Source: Beijerinckiaceae bacterium
GTDB taxonomy: Bacteria > Pseudomonadota > Alphaproteobacteria > Rhizobiales > Beijerinckiaceae
Length of the DNA stretch: 8,810 nucleotides
Reading direction: 5' to 3'
Assembly (NCBI GenBank): GCA_947458675.1
Contig: CANHAW010000062.1
Coordinates: 1 to 8,810 of the forward strand
Part shown: piece after piece, positions 1 to 5,100 of the stretch
Numbering within the stretch: position 1 is the stretch's first letter
How the letters are laid out: each line of letters starts with the position of its first letter
Notes under the pieces: generated by a model
Database searches by the model: none
Seen by the model: the letters and a program-made list of their open reading frames with translations, nothing else
What the model was told of the DNA's origin: nothing
Made by a program: the position numbers and the translations under genes

Positions 1-2
1 CC

Positions 3-470
3 ACGCGTTTTGAGGGGATGCGGCGGGCCTATTACCCCCAAGGCCTCAATATCGTCCCGGCCCATCTGACGCTTTTCCACGCTTTGCCGGGCGAAAGTCT
101 CGCAGATCTGGAAGATGAACTGGCCGAGCGCTGCTGGCAGGCCGAACCCATGGACGCTCGGGCGGCGGGCCTGCGCTTTCTGGGGCGGGGCGTTGCCATT
201 GAAATCGATGCGCCCGACCTCCTCGGCCTTCGGGCTGGAATTGCCTCCAGCTGGGCGCAGGTTCTGACCCCGCAGGATCGGCAGCGCTTCAATCCCCATG
301 TCACGGTGCAGAACAAAGTGAAGGTGGCCCATGCGCGTCAGACCCATGATGCGCTGCAGGCGGTTTTTGAGCCGTTCGATTTTCTGATCGAGGGGCTCGA
401 GCTCTGGCATTATCGCGGCGGGCCTTGGGAGATTGCGGGACGCTTTCCCTTTGGCGGAGCGCCTGCCTGA
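3..470 (+). CDS. 2'-5' RNA ligase / LigT-like phosphodiesterase, 5' end missing
   Basis: Two HxT-type motifs typical of the 2H phosphoesterase superfamily are visible: HLTL (His codon at 63-65) and HVTV (His codon at 297-299), 78 residues apart. In this family the two histidines form the active site acting on 2',5' or 2',3'-cyclic phosphodiester bonds in RNA; the true cellular substrate is usually unknown. An ATG lies at 18-20, but I do not take it as the start. The frame stays open to the left edge, and the residues before it (TRFEG, then MRRAYYP) look like the normal interior of the family just before the first motif, so the N-terminus lies outside the window. The stop is TGA at 468-470. 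No partner gene is visible upstream. Family assignment is fairly sure; the biological role is not. Confidence 0.8.
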   Translation, partial: TRFEGMRRAYYPQGLNIVPAHLTLFHALPGESLADLEDELAERCWQAEPMDARAAGLRFLGRGVAIEIDAPDLLGLRAGIASSWAQVLTPQDRQRFNPHVTVQNKVKVAHARQTHDALQAVFEPFDFLIEGLELWHYRGGPWEIAGRFPFGGAPA

Positions 471-538
471 TTTTCAAAGAGCAGGCCTGCGTCTGGTCTC
501 GCGAAACGAATCTCTTGGTGCCCGACATGGCGCGGCGC

Positions 539-556
539 GCGGCTTGCGCAAGCCGC
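539..556. repeat. 18-nt perfect palindrome between LigT-like gene and glycosyltransferase
   Basis: The sequence GCGGCTTGCGCAAGCCGC is its own reverse complement. As RNA it could fold into a 7-bp stem with a GCGC loop. It lies 68 bp after the LigT-like stop codon and is not followed by a T-run on either strand, so it is not a classical Rho-independent terminator. It could be a transcript-end hairpin, a regulator-binding site, or chance in GC-rich DNA. The palindrome is directly seen; its function is unknown. Confidence 0.45.
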
Positions 557-577
557 CGCCCTGACGCTACGTGAGGC

Positions 578-606
578 TTAAGTGATTGAGGAGATTTGTG
601 TATAAT
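578..606 (+). promoter_or_regulatory. Possible sigma-70-type promoter for the 687-1544 gene
   Basis: A perfect TATAAT occurs at 601-606, with TTAAGT (3 of 6 matches to TTGACA) 17 bp upstream at 578-583. It sits at the edge of an AT-rich stretch: 29 G/C in the 90 bases of 591-680, in otherwise GC-rich DNA. Transcription would start near 613 and give a leader of about 74 nt before the ATG at 687. The -35 element is weak, so this is a moderate inference. Confidence 0.4.
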
Positions 607-686
607 ACACTTTGTATCCATTAGTCTTTTATTACTGTTCCGGCCTATTATGCCGTCATTATTTTTAAAGTTGATTTGGGGAATTC

Positions 687-1544
687 ATGCGGGCGCTGGT
701 TGTCATTGCCCATTATTTCAAAGCCCGGAACGGTTCCATTTATTCGTCCGAGCAGGAGCGTTTGCGCCAGCAAAGGCAGGCATGTATCGAGCAGGTCGTG
801 CAGACCTGGCGCGGATTTTTTGGCACGTCTGCAACCATCGATATTGCGCATAAGAGAACCAAGATCGATCCGACGCCTGTCGACAAGCTCGACATTTGCG
901 TGCTGGTCAATGATTCCAATCATCTGCTGACGCCTGAATTTGAAAAAGCCTGCAATATTCGCAAGATCAATGTGCGCGTCGCAGATACGCGCTATCTGCC
1001 CTTTGGCGCGCATCGGCTGATGGCCGAGAGCCGCAAGCTTTACGATTGGTTCGTCTATTCCGAGGATGACATTCTCTTGCGCGATGCGCTTCTCTTTCGC
1101 AAGCTTGAGGCGTTTCAGTCGCGCTTTGGACCAAGCCGCATCCTGCAGCCAAACCGCTATGAAATGAATCCGAGATCATGGCGCATCAAGACCTATATCG
1201 ATGGCGATCTGCGCGGCGGTTTCATTGAGCCCTATTTGAAACATGTCGAGGAACGCGCCGAAATTCTCCTGCATGAAAGCGAGCTTGGCACTTTGACCTA
1301 TGCGCGGGCGCGCAATCCCCATTCAGGCTTTTTTGCTTTGAACGCCGAGCAATTGGCGCACTGGACCGCGCAGCCGAGTTTTCTCGACCTTGACTGCTCT
1401 TTTGTCTCACCGCTGGAGAGCGCGGCGACGCTGAGCCTGCTGAAGGCTTTTTCCCTCTACAAGACCACGCCGCCCTATCAATCCTATTTCGAGATGGAGC
1501 ATCTCGATACGAAGTTTTCCAATTTGCGCCTGCCTGTAATGTGA
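687..1544 (+). CDS. GT-A-like glycosyltransferase of unrecognised family
   Basis: This 285-residue protein has no signal peptide or membrane segment, so it is probably cytoplasmic. I do not recognise a named family. Three features resemble GT-A-fold glycosyltransferases: an N-terminal beta-strand start (MRALVVIAHYF), an acidic cluster SEDD at residues 125-128 after a hydrophobic strand (WFVY) that could act as a DXD metal/nucleotide-sugar site, and a later NPHSGFFALNAEQL segment at 210-223 like the acceptor-side region of such enzymes. If this is right it would transfer a sugar from a nucleotide donor; donor and acceptor cannot be told. The ATG at 687 follows a GGGGAA stretch with suitable spacing. 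The stop TGA (1542-1544) directly follows the last ATG codon. The gene sits alone behind an AT-rich leader, with no other polysaccharide gene beside it. Confidence 0.6.
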   Translation: MRALVVIAHYFKARNGSIYSSEQERLRQQRQACIEQVVQTWRGFFGTSATIDIAHKRTKIDPTPVDKLDICVLVNDSNHLLTPEFEKACNIRKINVRVADTRYLPFGAHRLMAESRKLYDWFVYSEDDILLRDALLFRKLEAFQSRFGPSRILQPNRYEMNPRSWRIKTYIDGDLRGGFIEPYLKHVEERAEILLHESELGTLTYARARNPHSGFFALNAEQLAHWTAQPSFLDLDCSFVSPLESAATLSLLKAFSLYKTTPPYQSYFEMEHLDTKFSNLRLPVM

Positions 1545-1606
1545 TTTTCCAGAAACAGGCGACCATAATGCCTGCCAGCCTGCGATTCGTCTTCGCCGGC
1601 ACTTCT

Positions 1607-1610
1607 GGAG
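1607..1610 (+). promoter_or_regulatory. Shine-Dalgarno site that sets the start of the repeat protein
   Basis: GGAG lies 8 bases before the ATG at 1619. The same frame is open further upstream, from a GTG at 1541 and an ATG at 1568, but those starts would put about 17 to 26 extra residues before the signal peptide. This site supports 1619. Confidence 0.6.
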
Positions 1611-1618
1611 CAGGCCTG

Positions 1619-1924
1619 ATGATTCTTGTTCGCTTCCCGCTCGCACTCTCGGCTCTGGCTTTGGGCATTGTCGGCGCTGCAGCGCAGCAGCCCATACCGC
1701 GCAACGGGTCGTGCCCGTCGGGCTATTATTCGAGCGGCAATTATTGTGTGCCCAACTCAAATGCGCAGCCGGCGATCGAGCGCAACGGGTCGTGCCCGTC
1801 AGGTTATTATTCCAGCGGCAATTATTGCGTGATGACATCATCGGGCAAGCCCGCGATCCACCGCAATGGCTCATGCCCGTCGGGCTATTATTCGAGCGGC
1901 AATTATTGCGTGCAGTCGCGCTAA
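1619..1924 (+). CDS. Small secreted protein with three Cys-containing YYSSGNYC repeats
   Basis: This 101-residue protein begins with a clear Sec signal peptide (positive residue at 5, hydrophobic core about 6-19, likely cleavage after AAA at 20-22). The mature part of about 79 residues is almost entirely three copies of RNGSCPSGYYSSGNYCV, at residues 28-44, 55-71 and 82-98, with an exact 27-residue period. Linkers are short and Pro/Asn/Ser/Gln-rich. Each copy has two cysteines 11 residues apart (32/43, 59/70, 86/97), suggesting one disulfide per repeat in the periplasm or outside the cell. Repeats of this style occur in uncharacterised secreted proteins of Hyphomicrobiales; I know of no function. 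The start is chosen for the GGAG site at 1607-1610 and because it places the signal peptide at the N-terminus. It lies 74 bp after the glycosyltransferase gene, so co-transcription is possible. Confidence 0.75.
   Translation: MILVRFPLALSALALGIVGAAAQQPIPRNGSCPSGYYSSGNYCVPNSNAQPAIERNGSCPSGYYSSGNYCVMTSSGKPAIHRNGSCPSGYYSSGNYCVQSR
1700..1912 (+). repeat. Three in-frame tandem repeats, 81-bp period
   Basis: The 51-bp repeat cores are 1700-1750, 1781-1831 and 1862-1912, exactly 81 bp apart. The copies differ at 4 (1 vs 2), 4 (1 vs 3) and 6 (2 vs 3) positions. Every difference is synonymous, so the 17-residue peptide is identical in all three. The 30-bp linkers have diverged more, including amino-acid changes. 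Confidence 0.9.
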
Positions 1925-1938
1925 GCCGCGAAGCGGTC

Positions 1939-2012
1939 TGGAGCGGGCGAAGGGAATCGAACCCTCGTATGAAGCTTGGGAAGCTTCCGTTCTACCATTG
2001 AACTACGCCCGC
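1939..2012 (-). tRNA. tRNA-Gly (anticodon CCC)
   Basis: Read on the minus strand, a full cloverleaf folds. The acceptor stem is GCGGCGG-like, GCGGGCG with CGCCCGC. The D-arm is GTTC/GAAC. The anticodon stem is GAAGC/GCTTC around loop TTCCCAA, which gives anticodon CCC. The T-arm is GAGGG/CCCTT with loop TTCGATT. Discriminator T and an encoded CCA follow (1939-1941 on the plus strand read TGG). Total length is 74 nt including CCA. CCC reads GGG codons. The 3' end lies 14 bp from the stop codon of the convergent repeat-protein gene. Confidence 0.97.
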
Positions 2013-2047
2013 CTGCGATCCTGAGCCCGTAGGCTTGGACGCTTTCC

Positions 2048-2077
2048 ATCATAGCCTTTTCGCGCTTGCCTCATCAA
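2048..2077 (-). promoter_or_regulatory. Promoter of the tRNA-Gly gene
   Basis: On the minus strand, TTGATG (2072-2077) and TATGAT (2048-2053) are separated by 18 bp, a good sigma-70/RpoD-type arrangement (4 of 6 and 5 of 6 consensus matches). Transcription would begin near 2041 and leave a leader of about 28 nt before the mature tRNA 5' end at 2012, removed by RNase P. Confidence 0.65.
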
Positions 2078-2160
2078 GGCCCGCCTGAGGCGCATTTTGT
2101 TCGTTGCGGGCGAGAGGGTTGCGACTTGACGAAAATCATCGGCTCGATCATTCCAGCTCT

Positions 2161-3366
2161 ATGACCGATCTCGCAATGGCCAAGCCCGGCAGCGACCTGC
2201 GCATTATCAGCGTGGTCGGCGGCGCGCATTTCACCAGCCATTTCTATCAGCTCGTCCTGCCGCCCCTTTTTCCGCTGATGCGCGAAAGTCTGGGGGTGAG
2301 CTATACGGAGCTCGGTCTGCTGATGGCGGTGTTTTTCGCCGGCTCGGGCTTTTTCCAGATTTTGGCAGGTTTTGTTGTCGACCGTTTCGGCGCGCATGTC
2401 GTTCTGCCGGCGGGCATGGCCCTGCTGGCGGGCTCGATCATGCTGATGGGCCTCGCGCCATCGGTCTGGATGCTGTTTGTCCTGGCCTTGATCGCGGGCA
2501 TCGGCAACAGCGTCTATCATCCGGCTGATTATTCGGTTCTCACCGGGCGGGTGAGGCCTTCGCTCATGGCACGCGCCTATTCGGTCCATTCCGTTGCCGG
2601 CACGCTGGGCTGGGCTGCGGCCCCCGTGACCATGGTTTTTCTGGCCTCCATGTTCGATTGGCGCATGGCTCTGGTTCTGGCCGGGGCGGGTGGTCTTGTC
2701 TGCGCGCTGATTGTTGCCATCGACCGGGCGGATCTGGTTCTGCCTGCGGTCAGAAAAACGCCGACCGTCAGCCAGGATGCGCCGCCGGCCGCCTCCGGCA
2801 TCGGCCTTTTTCTGATGCCGGCCATTCTCATGGCCTTTGCCTATTTTACCTTGCTGTCGACCGCTTTCACCGGTTTGCAGAATTATCTGCCGACCTTGCT
2901 GCCCAAAACGCAGGGCGTTGCTTTTGCCTATGCGACCAGCCTGACGACACTTTATCTGACGATCTATGCGCTGGGCTCGCTGGTGGGCGGCTGGCTGGCG
3001 GACAGAACCGAGAGCCATGACCGGATCATCGGCTATGGCCTGTTCCCCATGGCTATACTCTCCTTTGTGCTTGGCTATGCGGTCCTGCCGGGGGCGCTTC
3101 TGGCTGGTGCAGTCATGGCGACGGGATTTCTGGGCGGCATGACCATTCCCTCGCGTGACATGCTGGTGCGTGCCGCCACCCCGCCGGGCTCGGCCGGTCG
3201 TGTCTTTGGCTTTGTCTATTCGGGTCTTGATCTGGGCGCTTTGATTGCCCCGCCGGTGATTGGCTACATGCTGGACCATGGAGCCAATAGCGCTCCCTTT
3301 GCCTTTATCGCCGCAATCTTGATAGTGACTTTGGCTCCGGCCCTGTTCGTGGCACGGCGGCATTAG
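2161..3366 (+). CDS. MFS transporter (major facilitator superfamily)
   Basis: This 401-residue inner-membrane protein has many hydrophobic segments consistent with 12 helices in two halves; the hydrophilic central loop is at about residues 189-213. The MFS motif-A signature GFVVDRFGAHVVL is at 70-82, with a degenerate second copy GGWLADRTESHDR at 276-288. The segment GNSVYHPADYSVL (115-127) is typical of the branch containing fosmidomycin-resistance-like exporters. Substrate cannot be read from sequence; proton-driven export of a small molecule or drug is the usual assumption. The frame is open further upstream to a TTG at 2104. I choose the ATG at 2161 because the protein then begins as its relatives do, a few residues before SDLRIISVVGGAHFTSHF. 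No strong ribosome site precedes either start. The next gene begins 42 bp after the stop. Confidence 0.85.
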   Translation: MTDLAMAKPGSDLRIISVVGGAHFTSHFYQLVLPPLFPLMRESLGVSYTELGLLMAVFFAGSGFFQILAGFVVDRFGAHVVLPAGMALLAGSIMLMGLAPSVWMLFVLALIAGIGNSVYHPADYSVLTGRVRPSLMARAYSVHSVAGTLGWAAAPVTMVFLASMFDWRMALVLAGAGGLVCALIVAIDRADLVLPAVRKTPTVSQDAPPAASGIGLFLMPAILMAFAYFTLLSTAFTGLQNYLPTLLPKTQGVAFAYATSLTTLYLTIYALGSLVGGWLADRTESHDRIIGYGLFPMAILSFVLGYAVLPGALLAGAVMATGFLGGMTIPSRDMLVRAATPPGSAGRVFGFVYSGLDLGALIAPPVIGYMLDHGANSAPFAFIAAILIVTLAPALFVARRH

Positions 3367-3408
3367 GTCTCCCGTGCATTTTTTGCGCAACCGGCCTATA
3401 TTGAGGCC

Positions 3409-3597
3409 ATGATCAAGGCGAATGAAACAGCAGCCCCTGAGGCCGAATATGCCGCCGATTCCGAGATGGCCGGAATCGTCTGGCAGTTCGCCGGAATTGG
3501 CTTTGCATTGATGGCGGCGGCGGCCCTTTTGCTCTGGTGGCATTTCGGGCCGGTCATTTTCTTCGACACGCTCGCTGCCCTGCAGAATTGTTTCTGA
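3409..3597 (+). CDS. Small single-pass membrane protein upstream of the SCO gene
   Basis: This 62-residue protein has an acidic N-terminal part (residues 1-20) followed by one strong hydrophobic helix, about residues 22-52, with a WW pair at 43-44. It has no motif that I recognise. GAGG at 3403-3406 lies only 2 bases before the ATG, closer than usual. Its stop is 15 bp before the start of the SCO-family gene in the same direction, so the two are probably co-transcribed and the protein may act in or near respiratory-chain assembly. That link rests only on position. Codon use matches its neighbours, and it reads as a real gene rather than noise. Confidence 0.6.
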   Translation: MIKANETAAPEAEYAADSEMAGIVWQFAGIGFALMAAAALLLWWHFGPVIFFDTLAALQNCF

Positions 3598-3612
3598 CCG
3601 GATGAGTTTTCC

Positions 3613-4203
3613 ATGAACGCCCAGCAGAAGAAGCTTCTCCTGCCGATCGCCATTCTGGCTCTCGGCCTTGTCTCGCTGATCGGCGCTGCTTTTTTCATTC
3701 TTCGCGACACGGGAAGCAAAAGTCCGGCTGCGGCCGTGGGTGGCCCCTTTTCCATGATCGATCATCATGGCGCGCGCGTGAGCGAGGCAAGCTATCGCGG
3801 CGGGCCGATGATTGTCTTCTTCGGCTTCACCCATTGCCCCGATGTCTGCCCGACGACTTTGTTTGAAATGTCGGAAGTGCTGCGGCTCTTTCCAAAAGAG
3901 CGCAAAGTTGCAGCCCTTTTCGTCACCGTCGATCCCGAGCGCGACACGGCCGAGAAACTGAAGGATTATCTCTCCAGTTTCGATGCCCGTATTTTCGGCC
4001 TCACCGGTCCGCGCGCCGATGTCGATGCCATGCTGAAGACCTTCCGCGTTTATGCGCGCAAAGTGCCGCAGGAGGGCGGCGAATATACAATGGACCATAC
4101 GGCCATTGTATATTTGATGGACAAGCAGGGCCGTTTTGTGAATGCCCTCAACATGCAGCAGCCGCCGGCCCAGATTGCCCGCGAGATCCAGCGTTTCTTC
4201 TGA
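3613..4203 (+). CDS. SCO1/SenC/PrrC family copper chaperone for cytochrome oxidase
   Basis: This 196-residue protein is anchored by one N-terminal membrane helix (about residues 9-31), with a periplasmic thioredoxin-like domain. Copper-binding residues are visible: CPDVC (Cys75, Cys79) and the conserved histidine in DHTAIVYLMD (His162). The VTVDPERD segment (104-111) is a family hallmark. SCO proteins bind copper and/or act as thiol reductants to build the CuA centre of cytochrome c oxidase subunit II. Length is normal for the family. The ATG at 3613 follows GGATGAG with 6-base spacing. No oxidase structural genes are in the window. The stop is only 12 bp from the stop of the convergent substrate-binding-protein gene. 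The codons around His162 form a perfect inverted repeat (4082-4114). Confidence 0.93.
   Translation: MNAQQKKLLLPIAILALGLVSLIGAAFFILRDTGSKSPAAAVGGPFSMIDHHGARVSEASYRGGPMIVFFGFTHCPDVCPTTLFEMSEVLRLFPKERKVAALFVTVDPERDTAEKLKDYLSSFDARIFGLTGPRADVDAMLKTFRVYARKVPQEGGEYTMDHTAIVYLMDKQGRFVNALNMQQPPAQIAREIQRFF
4082..4114 (+). repeat. Perfect 12-bp inverted repeat inside the SCO gene
   Basis: The arms AATATACAATGG (4082-4093) and CCATTGTATATT (4103-4114) are exact reverse complements around a 9-nt loop. A G-T and a C-G pair extend the stem on the outside (4080-4081 with 4115-4116). It covers the codons around the metal-binding His162 and is AT-rich within a GC-rich gene, using codons such as ACA and GTA. 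A function is not shown. Confidence 0.6.
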
Positions 4204-4215
4204 TCGCACCGGCGC

Positions 4216-5100
4216 TCAGAAAAACCCGATCGGGAAAAAACGCAGATAAAGATCGGTATAAATGCCGCGCTGCCATAGGCGCTGCAGGGCGTGGTCGAGG
4301 AGGCGACGCAAATCATCATTGCCCTTGCGCACGGCAATGCCAATGCCTTCGCCAAAATAGGCTTCCTCAAGATAGGGCCCGCCAGAAAAGACGCAGCAAT
4401 CAGCCGAATCCGTGCCGTTGAGCCAGATGGCGAGAGTGACACCGTCAGCGAAAAGATAGGCAATCTCGCCGCCCTTCAGCGCCGCCTGCAAAGCGGGAAT
4501 ATCAGGATAGGTGCGAAGATCCACGCTGGCGAAACGCGCGCGCAAAAAGGCTTCATGCGTCGAATCCGCAATCACGCCGACCCTGCGACTTTTTAGATTT
4601 TCAGGAAGGGGCTCAGGAAGATTGGCTGCTCTTTTTGTGACAAAACGTCCCGGCGTCAGATAATAGGGCGCGGTGAAATCAAGGCTGGCCCGCGCCTGCG
4701 GCGTGGCGAGGATGGAGGCAATGGCCGCATCGCTTTCGCCATTGGCAAGCGATGGCGAAAGCCTGTCCCAGCGGCGAGCCTGGATCGTGCAGGCCGTCTT
4801 CAATTCATCGCAAATGGCGCGCGCCAGTTCGACATTGAAGCCCGAGAGCGATCCATCGGCTTGCAGGAAATTGAACGGAGGATAATCATCTTCCGTGATG
4901 AAACGGATGAGGCGGGGTGCCGCCGCCTGTGTTCGCTCGCTGCGATGTTGCGGATCCCAGAAGCCGGGCAGGGCCGGGCCTTGCGCAAAGCTCTGGCCGA
5001 TGCCCGCCAGAAACAGGCTTGTGAGCAGAAGGGCTTTGCAGTGGCGCAGCCACTTCCGGCAGGTTAGCCTCTTTGGATTGCGCGTATGGATTTGCAGCAT
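4216..5100 (-). CDS. Periplasmic solute-binding protein, SBP_bac_3 (amino-acid type) family
   Basis: This 294-residue protein has a signal peptide (basic region to residue 22, hydrophobic core about 23-35, likely cleavage after SFA at 37-39). The mature domain shows family 3 features: the FITEDDYPPFNF strand (67-78), the signature GFNVELARAICDEL (87-100), the block RWDRLSPSLANGESDAAIAS (110-129), and TPQARASLDFTAPYY (133-147). Arg137 is expected to hold the ligand carboxylate. Such proteins deliver polar amino acids or similar solutes to ABC importers, or act as sensors. No permease or ATPase gene is nearby, so it is an orphan here. A Cys-Cys pair (235-236) sits in the second lobe. An in-frame TGA at 5119-5121 (as read on the minus strand) and the absence of another ATG before the signal peptide fix the start at 5100. 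Its start codon overlaps the divergent glycosyltransferase start. Confidence 0.88.
   Translation of the reverse strand: MLQIHTRNPKRLTCRKWLRHCKALLLTSLFLAGIGQSFAQGPALPGFWDPQHRSERTQAAAPRLIRFITEDDYPPFNFLQADGSLSGFNVELARAICDELKTACTIQARRWDRLSPSLANGESDAAIASILATPQARASLDFTAPYYLTPGRFVTKRAANLPEPLPENLKSRRVGVIADSTHEAFLRARFASVDLRTYPDIPALQAALKGGEIAYLFADGVTLAIWLNGTDSADCCVFSGGPYLEEAYFGEGIGIAVRKGNDDLRRLLDHALQRLWQRGIYTDLYLRFFPIGFF

Noticed and set aside
301..621. A 106-codon minus-strand frame
   Set aside because: Mostly antisense to the LigT-like gene; product is basic and without motifs, and no ribosome site was seen.
1926..1936. CCGCGAAGCGG as a shared terminator hairpin between the repeat-protein gene and the tRNA
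   Set aside because: The stem is only 4 bp and no T-run follows on either strand; too weak to call.
1711..2001. A 96-codon plus-strand frame containing SGRRESNPR
   Set aside because: It reads the repeats in the wrong frame and then the tRNA-Gly gene; the SGRRESNPR-like peptide is a known artefact of translating the strand opposite a tRNA.
2074..4209. A 711-codon open frame on the minus strand running across three genes
   Set aside because: The MFS, small membrane and sco genes all lie in the same plus-strand frame, and this antisense frame is aligned to their codons. Its stops would need sense TTA, CTA or TCA codons, which are avoided here. Its product is Arg/His/Gln-rich without motifs, while the plus-strand proteins are clear family members.
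4226..4235. CCCGATCGGG flanked by A-runs near the convergent ends of sco and the binding-protein gene, looking like a terminator
   Set aside because: The stem would be only 3 bp with a 4-base loop, and it encodes the conserved C-terminal PIGFF of the binding protein.
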